Shown: piece after piece, positions 37,701 to 52,700 of the stretch
Layout of the letters: every line of letters starts with the position of its first letter
How positions within the stretch are numbered: the first letter of the stretch is position 1
Assembly (NCBI RefSeq): GCF_037975245.1
Contig: NC_092583.1
Coordinates: 10,082,764 to 10,146,763 of the forward strand
Direction: 5' to 3'
From: Apostichopus japonicus
Lineage: Eukaryota > Echinodermata > Holothuroidea > Aspidochirotida > Stichopodidae
DNA length: 64,000 nt
Program-made: the position numbers and the translations under genes
The notes under the pieces: model-generated
Told to the model about the DNA's origin: nothing
Database searches by the model: none
Seen by the model: only the letters and a program-made list of their open reading frames with translations

Positions 37701-40700
37701 TTTCTTGTTCCTTCACTAGGGAGAATAGATTGATCTGAATATTTGTGATTATAAATTCATAATTCCATTAAATTTCATGAAGATTATTTCCTATCAGGAT
37801 CACCTCATTGCCTTAAACAAACCATTTCTCAATGATTTCTTCCAAAGCGATACGAGGTAGAATCATATCGGCCTCCCTTAAAACTCACCGTTCTCGTTGA
37901 TTTCGCAGAGGTACATGACCCGGTCGGAGCAGACCCAGTCGTTCCAGGACCAATCAGAGGCAATCAGAACGCAATCTTCGTCACCGTTGTAGTCGTCCGG
38001 CTGTTCGGGACCCCAGTTGTCGAAAGATGTCGGCCTTGTGCAATCGATCCATTGGAAGTCTCCCTCCGTTCCGATATCATAGAGACCTGTGCGGGTTTAA
38101 AGTGCGAGCATGAATATAGAGAGAGGCTGCAGCAGCTGCAAACTCAGGCTGCAGCAAGGCTGAATCAATATCAAACAAAAGAGATTATCTCGGAAACCAG
38201 CAGTTCCAATTGTATCAAACTGCACAGCTTAAAAGATTTCATCCTACGCAGCCTGGCTGCAGCAGCTGCAAATCCCCTGCAGCAAGGCTGAATTAATGTC
38301 AAACAAAAGAGATTATCTCGGAGACCAGCAGTTCCAATTGTATGAAACTGCACAGCGTAAAAGATTTCATCCTACGCAGCCTGGCTGCAGCAGCTGCAAA
38401 ATCCCCTGCAGCAAGGCTGAATCAATGTCAGATCTAAGATATTAACTTTCTAGACCAGCAGACTTGCCCAGTTGTGTGAGATGTAGATGGTATTTACAAA
38501 CTGATGATATCCCCTTTTTTTTTTATATGAACCCTGTTGAACAAAGTTGACACTTGGAACATAAACATATAAACACGGAATCAATGTAGTCGTGTCAGGG
38601 TAACAAGGGTAACTCGTACATGGGTGAGAACATTTCTCTGTATTCAACAATGTTTCAAAAGGCCAAAACGGGCAAATGAAAGATTGCAAGCTGAATTTTG
38701 GTCAATAAAATGGAAAGGAAGGTTAATTTTTTTTTTCTCATCGCTCACCAATCCACCAATCAGCTCCGAATCCGACACTCCTCCAATAAGCATCTTCATC
38801 CGCATCGTTGATGACGATGAGATCTGAGTTTGGTGTCGACTGGCAGTCGGTTCTGGCGTCGTACCACGACAGCATGGTGGTGCCGATCTTGTAACATCCG
38901 TTGTTGTACTGCTTACGGTAGCCTTGAGGGCAAAGGTCAGCTAAAAGATCAAATGCAAAAGTCAAATTTATAGTACTGTAAAGGAGTGGTTAATACTCAT
39001 GATAAATCATTTGGGTTTGATTTTATTTGATGCATGGCAAGGCCATTAAAGGACAAAAATAATGAATATTGATCATATCATATCTGTTTATACATACATA
39101 TGTATGAATGTATGCATATTTATATATATACATATGTATGCTTATATATCTACACACACATACAAACACATATATATTGCATGTATTGGATGTGGTATGG
39201 CAGATATGTGAAATTATTTAAGATCGACATAAAATGAACATTCCACTTTTTGGAACTCATCTAGCACAGTAAAGCCTGTACCTCCATTTGGCTGGGAAAA
39301 GTGCTTACCAGTGGTGGAGTGTCCATACAGTCAGAGGGGGCCGATGCCCCCTGACGGACTCAAATGGACTGCTGGCGCCCTTTTCAGCCTTTTACCACTT
39401 TTTACTTATTCGTGATTATTGACTTTTTTATTGCGCTCTAAAATACCCATTGACATTTGTCACATTTTGTTGGTGTCATTTTCTGACAAAATGGCGATGA
39501 CACCTATTTATTCTTCTTTTATCTGCAAATTAGCAAGGCCCCGAAAGGGTCATTTCCGGGGATCTAGGGAGTATCTATACTCAAAAATATTATGTATGCT
39601 CCGCGCCAACCTGTGGTGGCGCTCTGCCCCTACAGACCATTCTCGCCCCCTAACCAATACCCCTAGCTCCGCCACTGGTGCTTACAGTGTCAATGAAAGC
39701 TTGCGCATTAAGAGGGTTGCAGGTCTATAGTAACACAGGTAAATGAGACAGGTAAATGAGACATTCAGATTTGTTACCTGTCTCATCAGGCAACGTAGCC
39801 ATGACCGGTGGCATCAAATACGGTAGGACACCTCCAGCTGTGACGGCTGCCACGCTGAAAGAGTAAGTCATTTCTGGAAGAAGGTCCATCACTTCGTACA
39901 TACTGCTACCTCCACCCTCCACCATGTACTCCAAGGGTGCGGTGCTGTTGTCTGATACCCATACCTGGTAACCGGTGACGTCACAGTTGTAAGGTGATGG
40001 ATCCCACGTGACCTCGACTGAGGTGTATGAAGCCACAGCAGCGGCGAGGTTCGTCGGACTCGCTTCTTCTCTCTCAAACTCTGAAAAAAGAAGGAGAAAT
40101 TTTTAAAAAAATACAAAGAGATGAATAAATTAAATACCACAGGATGACATTTTTCATCCACAGAGAGCCCGCCACCTACCCACCACACCCCAGCCCCCAA
40201 TAAATGTTAAATTTCTTTCATGATGGAGTCTACAGCTCAACCCATTTTTAATTTCAGCATTTTAGTCAGAATCATACTGATTGACATCAACTGATTGTAC
40301 TGCAGTAAGGTTATATGATCTTTCAAGCAATAGTAAATATGAACAACCCAATAAAGGCTACAGATAAAACAGGAATAACAGATACGTACATCATAATCTA
40401 AAATCATAAACATCATAAATCATAATTTCTCGTCTCTACTAATAATTATGCGCTTGAAGTGTTCAATACAATCAGGTACTTGGCAAACATCTTATATTAA
40501 AAGCGTCAAATAGTTTTAAAAGAACAAAAAGCCGATAGTAATTTTTAAAAAGTCACATTCTCTTTTAATTTGATCTTTTTTTTGGCCATACCTTTGAAAA
40601 CAATTTGACAGATGTACTGCACGGGTCTCTCACAGGGCCAGTCGTTAAACTGACCGTTGGGCAGCAGCTGCCCGCAGTCTTCTCCTGCATTGCCGCTCGG

Positions 40701-43700
40701 CTGGCCGGAGGCCCAGTTGGAGGTGGAGAAATCATTGAAGTCCATGCAGTCCACCCAACGCCATCTGCCTTCGGTCGCTTGGTCATAAGCACCTGAAGAG
40801 AAAAGAGATACAGAGATTCTTATGAAGTGTAACTGCCGATTTTGCAAAAGAGGAACAATTTGTGCACACCAAAATTATGTGCCAATTAGTAAACAGTACA
40901 AGTATATAAAATTGCATATTGTATAAAAATTGAATCAAATTGAATGAAAATTATAGAGAAAATAATACAGGGCTTTAATTTTAATTTTTGTTGATATGAT
41001 AGCCTTCAAAGTTCATCAGAATTGGCTCCTAAGCTTGCATGCATGCATGATTATAATGGCTCTAAGTTTTCAAAACTACTTTTCTGGTATCTCCAGACAT
41101 TGAGGAGTGGTAGTTATAAGGCAAATAAATGTTTCAGAGCGAAAAATCTTTTTGAGGGTGGGTAATCAAATGTTTGTTGAATCTGGAATATGGGTGACCA
41201 TTAATTGACTTCCTAGCATATTTTGGGCCAGTACTAATGAGCTTTCATATTCTTCCCAAAATCTTTTTATAATGAGCAAGAAAACCAAAGAAGACAATTG
41301 GGTTGAGAAAAACAACTCTATAAATCATTGATCTGACACATATCTACATATTACAATAACAAAATTGGTAGGTTGCTATAGAAACTCACCAATCCACCAA
41401 TCACCACCCATGGTTTTTGATAGAATGTAGTCAAGTGTTACTTGGTTGTCAATGATGGCTAGGTCTCCATCTTCTACTCCTTGACAGAAACCTCTTGCTT
41501 GCTCCCAGCTTGTTGTGTTACGGGCAAAGTAATAACAGTTGTCATCCGTGCCACGTTCGTACATTGGTGGACATTCTGGCGCTGTTTACGAATATGAAAA
41601 AATAAAATTACACACATTGTTTTTTATATAAATTGTCTGTGGTCTCAGTGAAGTGCAGGAAGGGATTGGAATCATGAAACATTTATGAAAGACAAAAATG
41701 AAAAAAAAAAACGATTATTAAAGGTTAAAAAAGTTTGATCATGAGTGATTCTGTATAATCTACCTACTTTGTTTCTTCATAAATCTTTACATTTCCCTCG
41801 TTTGATTTTTTCCGACGAATAATTTAATTTCATGTAGATAGAACCAATCTGTGCTCATGCTGACAAATATTTCAATGTTTCAGCAGAAACAGAAACCTTG
41901 ATTGTAATTATCAGACTTCTATCATTATTGGATCATCCAGATAAAATATCCAAGCCATTCTCTTCTTTTAAGGCAATGTAGCATCACTCAACTACAATTA
42001 TTTTCATTTAAATTTAATTTACATTTGCACACACACTTTATCATATAAGTTGGCCAAAAAAAAAAAAAAAAGTAAATACTGAACCACTTTACAGTCATGC
42101 ATTATTTGTTGTTATGACAAATTCTCTACCACATACAGTCTATTACTACCATAGCAACCAAACTACATTACAGTGTATCAAAACTGGTGTCTTTAGTCCT
42201 TTAAAACTTCCATATCTGGTTCACACACATTCACCAAAATGTCAAACATCACTAAGGTTTAATGCAACATATCACAAATAGTCATGAGAAAGATTAAACT
42301 CAAATGAATTGCAAAATTAGTGTGAATTAATCTTTATACCATAGCAACCACTCTACATTGCAGTATACAAAACTGGTGTCTTTAGTCCTTTAAAACTTTC
42401 ATATCAGGTTCACACACATTCACCAAAATGTCAAACAGCACTAGGTTTATAATAACATATCACAAATAGTCATAAGATAGTATGCATTGCAGAGGTGAAT
42501 TAATCTTAATACCATAGCAACCACTCTACGTTACAGTATACAAAACTGGTGTCTTTAGTCCTTTAAACTTCCATATCTGGTTCACACACCTTCACCAAAA
42601 TGTCAAACATCATTAAGGTTTAAAGCAACATAACACAAATAGTCATGAGAAAGATTAAACTCAAATGAATTGCAAAATAAGACTGAATTAATCTTAGAAA
42701 CCATAGCAACCACTCTACATTACAGTATACAAAACTGGTGTCTTTAGTCCTTTAAAACTTTCATATCAGGTTCACACACCTTCACCAAAATGTCAAACAT
42801 CATCAAGGTTTAAAACAACATATCACAAACAGTCATAAGGAAGGTTAAAATCAAATCATGAATTTGCAAAATAAGTGTGAATTAATCTTATTTAATGGGA
42901 CTGGAATGTACCTTCCAGAGTTGTCACGGTGACCTCATCAAATTCAGGTCGCTCCCCTTCGACAAGAGTGACGGTTCTCAGCTGGAAGCCGTAGGTCGTT
43001 GATACTTCCAGACCAAATATGGTGACACCGTCCGAATCGCCACCGGGTACTTCCACCGCTTCCCAGACTTCAGCTCCAATCTCACCGTAATAAACTCTGA
43101 GATAGGACAAAGATCATTTATTCGACGAGCAGAATCACGAGGGGGTAATTGCGATTCAGCGACGAGCCCAAGAAGAGTACACTACCGCAAAACCACCTCA
43201 AAGCTAGACCATATTTTCTTTTCTCTACATAAACAAAATGATCTGCAGCAGATTTATGTTTCTTTAGACTTTTTGAAGTGTTTGGTGGTATAAATATCCC
43301 CTGATGCATAGAATTTGTCATAATTTATACAATGCTAGAAGGATTTTACTAAAAATTACCACCAGTCAAACGACTCATAGGACTACGCACATCCGTACCT
43401 CCAGCAACTTGATAAACTTTCGATAAACGACAGTTTTGAGGAATTTTGCAAAAACTAAAGTTGAAAGCAAAAAAAGAAATGGATGGAAAAACCAGACTGA
43501 CCTGTAACCAGTGACTTCACAAGTATATTGGGATGGAATCCAGCTCAACCGGATAGCCACATGGCTTACGGCAGATCCTAGGAAAAGTCGCGGGACGACT
43601 TCTTCTGGTTCATAGTCTGATGAAAGATGCAAAAATGCGGCGATGGCTGATTCGTTTATGACAATAACTTCACTTTAACACTTTTGTTTATGTTTAGAGG

Positions 43701-46700
43701 TAAATTCTGAAGGGTTAAAATACCCCCCTTTTTTTGTAGGTTAATATCTCACCTGTCTTGATATCTACACTAAAAGTAAGTAAAGTTTGTATAAACTTAC
43801 TTCTTTAAAAATGCTTGTTTAAGTTTAAATATTCATATTGTACTATTCACAAATCCCAGCCGTACACTTCTAATTTTATCTACGTTAATATTCAGGGATG
43901 AGCCTGGGGTAAAAAAAAAAACCACAGAACTTTGTAAAAATTGCTGTATAGGCTCCAGTTTGCGTATGCTACAGTGTGTTAGGATAATAGTTTTTGTCCA
44001 CAAGGTAGAAAAGAAATCACAGGTATTCGGCGAATTCGCGGACAAAGCTCATGCCTGAATATTTTAATGTAATTATATTTAATTTCATTATATTAATCTG
44101 CTCACTGCTTGTATTTATTTCACAGATGTACGGGAAGCTGCTCTCGCAATCCCTGTCGTTGTAGTTGCCGTTGTCGGACAGTTGGACGCAATTATCGCTT
44201 CCATCGACGTCGCTGGGCTGTCCAGCGGCCCACCTGCTCTCTGCATAGTTGGAGAGCATGCTGCAATCCGTCCAGTAGAAGTTACCCTCAGAAGCTCTGT
44301 CGGTCATACCTGAAAGAGACAATTTTTAAAACAAAATGTTTTTTTTTTAATATTCAAATTTGATTCATCAATGTTATGACTCAAGGAGGCATGCTTGTAA
44401 AATGGCATACATATTGACCAACAGGTCCCGATTCTGTTTTTGAGTGCAACATGCATACTTTTTTCTTCTCTCTGCATCAAAGGATCGATGTTTCACAAAA
44501 ATGTTTACATCTCCCCAGGAAAAAATTTACCTCAAATTTACCGCGGTAACATACCACACTTTTAACACGGTAAAACTGCGGTAAATCTGTTTTACATTAC
44601 CGTGGTGTTTTGGCCCTATGGACGCAGTTAACCGCGGTTTACCGCAGTAAACTATCACAAATTTACCATGGTTTTACCTCGCTTTTACCCCAATTTTACC
44701 GCAATTTACCACGGTGTTACCATACTTTTACCGCGCTTTTACCACGCTTTTACCCTTAATTTACCACAGTTTTACCGTTTTTTTACCCCAATTTTACTGC
44801 AATTTACCACAATGTTACCATACTTTTACCACGCTTTTACCCTAAATTTATCTTTCGAGCAACAGAAACCAAACCTAGCAATGTCTTGCGATCAAAATGT
44901 TGCAAAGTCAACTTCATTGGAACTTGGATTCGAATGTACACGCACAAACAATTGACGGTTAGCATCACTTCTGAAACAAGCACAATTTTCACAACTGCAG
45001 AAATTGTGAAAATTCTAATTATCTGGGAAAAGGATTAACCAAACAAAGCCCCTTGATCTGACAGTTTTAAAGAAATGTCTATGTACCTGGTACGGGTATG
45101 TTAAGAACTATAATACACTGTGGGTGCCTGCATTATTAGATTGGGACACTGTCTTTTATATACCAGGAGGATTCATTTTTTAACAATATATGTGTTTGAT
45201 AGTAAGTCATTGAGGGAGAAAATATTGCACTGGTCTACAGTACCTGCATGCATGAACATCTGAAAATGTTGACACCGTAAAAAGCTATACCCGGCAAAGA
45301 TAGTTTAGGTGGTGAAATTAGAATCAATGGTAACAGTTGTCCAAAAAAAACAACAACTAATGTTCGGTATTTTCCTATGTCCCATCTGAGGTTAGGCCGA
45401 ATGTCTTTTTTGGAGTTACTGCATAGTTATAACTACTGTAGTATTGAGCATAGCAAAATAGGGAATCATGAAATACATTTTGAGATGTTCTACATGCTTC
45501 AGCAAATAAAACAGACATTCCACAAATCAAACATGCACAGTTGGTGAATGTCTGTAAAGGATATCTAGTAGCTAACAGGGCCAATGAAGAAATGCCTTTA
45601 CAAGATTCATTGTAATTGTTAAAAAAAACACAAAAAAACACCTCCATCCGTCTAATTTTGAAACTCACCGATCCACCAATCGTATTGCTCCAAAAGTTGG
45701 TTCTCCAGAAGGAAGTTCATTTCGGCTTCCTCATCGATGATGGCGAGGTCGCCATCTACGGCCTGTCGGCAGTGAGCGCGTGCGGCCTCCCAAGTCATGT
45801 GTTCGCTGTTAAACTGATAGCAACCGTAGTCGTAGCCCACGATGTAGTCGTCGGGACAGAGGGCTGCCAGAGAATTAATTATTACATAAAAAGAAAGAAA
45901 ACAAAAGACATTTGTGTCACAAGTTTTTGGAGAAAATGCTAAATACAAAAAAATTTGTTTGAAACTGGGTTGACGAAGGGTGACGTTGAATTTGGGAGAA
46001 GACTTTTGATAAATCTGACTTACAAGAGAGTGGCAGGGTGTAGATATTCGTTTCTCCGTACATCGGAAAGTCTTGGATGGTGTTGTACGGTACGATGCCG
46101 ACGGCGTAGTTCGTGCCGGCTGAGAGACCTTCGATCAACACGGTGCCGCTATTCGGGTCGTCGACCACGACCTCTCCGCTTCCCCCTATGCCGTCGTTGT
46201 ACCGGACCTTGTAACCGAGGAGGTCGCAATTATACTCGGATGCCACCCAGGTAGCACGGAGGGCTAGAGCTGACACAGCTTCTACACGGAAGCTAGTTGG
46301 GAATTGGTCTTCAAAGAGGTAGTCTAGAAATGGAAGGAATGATTGAATATTGTGATGGTGTTGAAATATTAAATATTAAAAACAAGACATATAGAAATGT
46401 TTGAATGTGTCCTTCAGACAAATTGTAGGAGTCATTTTGATTCGAGAGAGAAAGAAAGAGGGAGGGAGGATAAAGAGAATGCAGGGTCCAAAGAAGTAAC
46501 AACAACAAAAAAAAATCAATGTCAGGGAGACCCAGACTGGAAAATACCTTCTACAAGATATTACGAGGCTCCGACCGGATTTGCAAATGATGGATGAAAT
46601 TCTCGGGTCTATTGGAGACATACTGGGAGTTTTGTGAATCACTGACTAGGACCAGCAGCTCTGTAGCTGAATTCATGAGAATTTTGGTTATGTCTCCTTA

Positions 46701-49700
46701 AGATTTTATTAATATAGTCTTGTAGAGGCCATCAGAACATTGAGACACACAACGGTTGGCATCGAACTACCGTAGCAGTGACGCACAAACTACATAGTGA
46801 TGTAACAACACACATACAAACTTAACCATATAAGCATGGACCTGTGTACATGGAAAAAACTTGACGAGAATGGCATTTCTTGTTGCTGCAATCATGAGAA
46901 AAAAATATGGGAATAACATAAAAAAATACTGCTAAAAGCCAACCAATTCCTTGAAATACCTATTGTTTATATTAACAAATATCCTGTTTCCATTACTGGA
47001 GGCTTTTAATACCAGCGTCTACTGTACTTTAGAACTGAAAAAAAGCTATAAAAGATCAAACCTTTTTCAACAACTTTGCACACATACTGCCAAACACCGG
47101 AACATTGAGTGTCTATGAATCTGCCATTTCCGTTGATGGCAACACAGTTCTGAGATTCGTCTGTATCGTCCGGTTCCCCGGGGGCGAAGTTCAGTCGTTG
47201 CCACGGCAAGATGTCCTGACAGTCTGACCACTGGAAGTCGTTTTCGACAGCCAAATCGTTCAGACCTACAGATCGAAAAGACATGACAGACAAAATATTT
47301 AGTTTTTTACATATTTGAACATTTCAAAATCATACTTTTGGGACTCTAGTGCCTAGTTCAAAAGACACTGGGGTGTAACCCACTGTGTCTATTAAAGGCC
47401 CACTCTGGTTTCTGACTGGCATGGCCAGAAAACCAATAAATTATTAGGATCACCAACAAGGGAGCCCTGACTATAGCTAGGCTACATTGAGATAAAAAAC
47501 ACAGGACTTTGTATTTTTTTTTGAGGTCCTGATCTTTATACATTTATCTTCTGCACTCCTCAAACAAACTTGATAACTTTTGACAAAAAATGAGAAATTA
47601 TCCCTTTGAAATTCATTTTGAAACTGTCTTCATTCGGATACTTTTAAAAGTTTAGATAGTTTTTACATGTTCAAACAGTCATGCTAGCAATTAACTGCAT
47701 AGACCTTTTCACGTGAGTTTATAAACTTGTATCACTATTAATGCACATGTATCCTATTAATGCATATGTATGCCTATTAATGCATATGTATCACTATTAA
47801 TGCATATGTATCACTATTAATGCATATGTATCACTATTAATGCATGTCGTAGGATATCATCCTCAGTTTGATCAAAGTACAAGGTTCTTATTCTAAGGTA
47901 GATGCAAGGTGGACATTTTATGGTATGCCTGGTTGTCAAGGGAATGACAAGAAAAGTATTTTAGCTTAAATGAGAAACATCCACCAACCCTGTAGAACGG
48001 TAATCTCATCGGGGCCAAATTCTGTTACGATTGCGGTATGTTTTGGTTGTGTCATTATATTTGGGTCAATTGGGTGGTTATAAGGTGTAAATGAAATTTG
48101 AAAACTGGTAGAGGAAAGGGCCTGGGAGAGACACGGGGCCATCGAAACAAGAGAAAGGGTACATTTCCTACTCTAAGAACAGCAAGATTGAATTCCAGCA
48201 GAAACAGCTCTCACCAATCCAGAACGGAACTCCGTTGAAACCTGGTTGACTTTGGATGAAAGATAGTTCCTCCTGAGTTTCCACAACGGCAAGATCTCCC
48301 ATCGGTGTGCGCTCGCAGGACCGACGGGCCTCCTGCCAATTGGCGGCCTCCGAAGCCAGCGCCAGGTAGAAACAGGTGAAGTCTGGTCCTTCGATGTATC
48401 CAGTAGGACAGTATTGTTCTGAAATTCAATTTAATTCAAATTAATTTTATAATACCTAAATATCAACTCGATACTGTCTCAAAGAAAGCAAAGCAGGCCT
48501 CCACCCCCCTCCTCCACCTCCCCCCTTTTCAAAAAAAAAAAGAATGTGGGATCGAGTAGACAGAGATCCAAGGTAGAAAAAGATGGTATAGATTATAGAA
48601 TGGTATATTTGGAATGAAGGAGGGAAGTGGGGACCCTGAAGAGGCACAGTAGGCACAAAAGGGGCACACTGTAAGAATGTTACCAATTGTTGAAGGCTAG
48701 GTAGATAGGAGTGAGTAACATGGTTTAGCAGATGGGGTAAGACAGAAATGAAGTAAATTGGGAGAGGGGTATCAAGGGGGACCAGGGGGAGGGACACTTT
48801 ACAAAGACATTTCTTTTCTTGCTACCCTTCAACAATGTTATACTGTGGCATTTATGAATGCTATGATGAAGTCTTATGATCGGTTAAAGCAAGAAATACC
48901 AGATTATCAGCAATGGTCACATGACACCATATCAGCCTATCGTATAGCTCGAATCAGATGATTATTCAAATGTATCATGTACTGCACAATCTGCATTAAG
49001 TGGGGTTGTTGAGGTGTGAACATATGACCACAAATGATCATTTTTGGCAAATTTTCCTGACAGAATCAATCTCTTTCTACATACCTGCCGGGGAAAGAGT
49101 TTTCACTGAAATGGTGTCCTCTGTGGTGCCCATACCGGTGCTAAATGTGTTAGCAACAACAGATACGGTGTAGAAAGCGTTAACGGCGAGCCCTGAGATA
49201 TCCGCTACACTGGTAGTGATTCCATCCACAGTAGCGGTCTGTAAAGGAAAAATCATTGAGACACGTTGAAACACTTGTCGCAAAAGTTCTAAGAGACGTT
49301 TCCACTCATCATTACTCATACCAATAGCAGATGTGGTGCAGAAGAAGGTAATAGTATCTTCTAAAATATCTGCAATGTTTGAAAATATTCCATCTATACC
49401 TTATGCCTTTATTTATTTATTTGTTTTTGCCACAAAAGTACAAAGTGGAGGGAAGTCTTCCATAAAGCGTAAAAGCTTAACAATGTGGAAGACTCCCTGA
49501 AGAAAGAAAAGGATAGAAGAAAAAAAAATATATATATATAAACACTTATACATAAATATAAATAAAAATTAAATGTTCAATATATATATAGTAATTACAT
49601 ACAGGTATAATTTGGTAGTAGTCAGTAACTAGCTGTTATTTCCTTACATAACCACTTCTTAAAGGATGTGACTGACTTTGAAAGAACTTTTTCTATGCAA

Positions 49701-52700
49701 TACTATGCAATACAACTATGCAATACAACTATGCAATACAATACAATGCAATATGCAATACTATGCAATACAATACAATATGCAATACTATGCAATACAA
49801 TACAATATGTAATATCATGCAATACAATACAATATGCAATACTATGCAATACAATACAATATGCAATACTATGCAATACAATACAATATGCAATACTATG
49901 CAATACAATACAATGCAATATGCAATACACAAAGAACCTATGTTGAAGTTGGCACCAGGATGATGACAACAAAAAAAGGAATAGTTTGTAATGTCAAAGG
50001 TTTTGGAGCTTATGCAATGACACGCTTATTTAAAGAAAACTGCTGGTCGTTTAAGTCTAACTCACCATCATGTTCCCATCTTCATCGGTGTAATGTATGG
50101 CATAACCGATCTGATCGCAGTTATCTGCCGAGGAGGCCGGAGTCCATTCAACTCTGATACTCGTCTCTGTGGTACCTTTACCCTTTACTTCCGTTGGATT
50201 TCCGATAGAGGGTTCATAAAAACCTGCAGAGAGAAGAGAAAAGATTACCGAAAAATGATGACAAATGATGTAAGATGTATGCTATGTAGATGGTTAAATA
50301 TGACTAAGTTTCCATGGCAATTGTCTGTTATATACTTTACCATACTGTCTGAATACAGATATCATGAGAAACGGAGGTATTGCAGGAGGAGTAAAAGTAG
50401 ATGCACAGGAATTGATTAGTAAATTAAAAATGAAGTCGATGGGGTTTTAATATTCTCCTCTGGTAGAGAAAGGTTGAAATCTGTCTACACACGACATGAC
50501 GTGTAGTTTAATGTTAAAATATCCATTTCTTGAACTTCCACGTATATGGTAATTAGTAATGAACTTAGGAACAAAGTAAACAATTAGGAACAATCTAAGA
50601 CCATATATCTTGGTCATTGCCAAATCATTTTTTCTGTCCTGGAGGAAACATGCCATACAGGGTTAGGTGTTTACAGAGAACGGTCATGTCTGCGGTCGAT
50701 CAACATCTAAAAGACATCACAAGATTTCAAAAACTATGAAGCAAACATAATGGAGAGTTTGTATCCTTAAAAATCCAAATCGAGGGAACATGATGGAAAT
50801 TGGGTCAGGAAGCTTACTTTTGCCCTCTTTTAGCTTCTCACAGATATATTTAACTTCTCTTGTGCATGGGAAATCTGCATAGTAGCCAGGTTCTTTCACA
50901 CCGAGGAGAACAGCACAGTCTTCATTGCCGTTGGCATTATCTGGCTGAGTGAGATTCCAGTTATAGGCTGCAAATCCTCCTGAAGGGGTGACGCAGTCCG
51001 ACCAGTAGAAGCTGCCCTCGGTTTGAGCATCGTAAAATCCTTGAAAGGAAATGAAACAAAGGGATGCGGTGGATGAACAAGTGATGGCAGATAACAATAT
51101 ATAGGAAGGGAAGGGAAGTGGAGGGGAGGGGAGGGGAGGGGAGGAGAGGGGAAGGGAGGGGAAGGGAAGGGGAGGGGAGGGGAGCTCGGGGAGGGGAGGG
51201 GAGGGGAGGGGAGGGGAGGGGAGGGGAGGGGAGGGGAGGGGAAGGGAAGGGAAGGGAAGGGAAGGGAAGGGAAGGGAAGGGAAGGGAAGGGAAGGGAAGG
51301 GAAGGGAAGGGAAGGGAAGGGAAGGGAAGGGAAGGGAAGGGAAGGGAAGGGAAGGGAAGGGAAGGGGAGGGAAGTGGAAGGGGAGGGAAGTGGAAGGGAA
51401 GGGGAGGGGAGGGGAGGGGAGGGGAGGGGAGGGGAGGGGAGGGGAGGGGAGGGGAGGGGAGGGGAGGGGAGGGGAGGGGAGGGGAGGGGAGGGGAGGGGA
51501 GGGGAGGGGAGGGGAGGGGAGGGGAGGGGAGGGGAGGGGAGGGGAGGGGAGGGGAGGGGAGGGGAGGGGAGGGGAGTCATTTCAGGGACAAGTCATTTCA
51601 GAACCAGGACATGTCTTCCAATGCACCACCATCTTTAACATTCCATTCCTCAACGTGGAGATATCTACTCACCAATCCACCAGTCTTCTCCGCCAGACAC
51701 ACCTGTGATGAAGCGATTCTCGATGGCATTTTCAATGATGATCAGGTCAGAATTGGGGAATGATCGACAATGGGCCCGAGCGTCCGTCCAGGACTTTGGA
51801 GTTGTTCCTAAGTAGTAACAGCTGATACCGTCATGACCAGTTCCAGCCACGAAACCATCTTCACAGTAATCTAACGGTATGAAAATTAAGAGAGAAAAAG
51901 TGGGAAAAATTTGCTACAAATTCGAAAAAAAGGAGTGTATATAGAGAGAAACACGTTAAAGGAGAAGCAAACTGAAATAATAAACAAAGTAATAAACATT
52001 AAAACAATGAAGCACTCGTGGCTCCACGATATGTCATGTTTAGATTTGTTCAAGTCTTCAGTATTGTGTGTGAACTTTGAAGGAACATTGCCTTGTGATA
52101 TCTGTCAAAGTATTAAAGTTTTTGGAGACATTTCTTTAAAAGCTGTTTGGGGAAACTGTACATTACAGTTGAATATTTCTATCACATATACCCGACGATT
52201 TATGAGTTTGTGTCTCCTTCAACTGTTAAAGAGCCTCTCATAAAATCATTAAAAAAAATTTTAAATGGAAGAAAGGAAGAAATTGTGACTGCTGGTAAAA
52301 GATTGTCTCTTTGGTCTTCCTCAACCTCCAAGAACTATGAAAACGGATCATTGCACTGTCCACATTATGAATTCAAACTCACATTCATAAATACAGACTA
52401 CCAAACAAATACACTATTTAACTTATCCAAGATATGTTCAGTAATCTTCATTTTTTGGTACACTGATAAGGCAATTTAATCACAAAGAAATTCGAAAATT
52501 GTACAAAATTATAATTGTTGATAAATAAACATCTTACAAATTTCCTCATAGGTGAGATTAAATCCAGCTCCGGTGACGGTGAAATCCGACCGGAAGTTCA
52601 GCGTAAGTGTGTTGGCAGCACTGAATAAATCGGCAGGAATTTCACTACCTGTGAGTGGCTACAAGAATGACGATAAAAATGGGTAAAACATGAATTATTA

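Noticed and set aside
47735-47845. Repeat array considered as CRISPR
   Set aside because: Copies abut with no unique spacers, and the DNA is from an animal.
49703-49972. Open frames on both strands rich in Gln/Asn/Tyr or Cys/Ile
   Set aside because: They come from the ATGCAATAC repeat and exist in several frames at once.
50717-51580. Long minus-strand frame with repeated PLPSP and an opposite Gly/Glu-rich frame
   Set aside because: Both come from the GGGGA/GGGAA pentamer array; only 50818-51039 inside it is a real exon.
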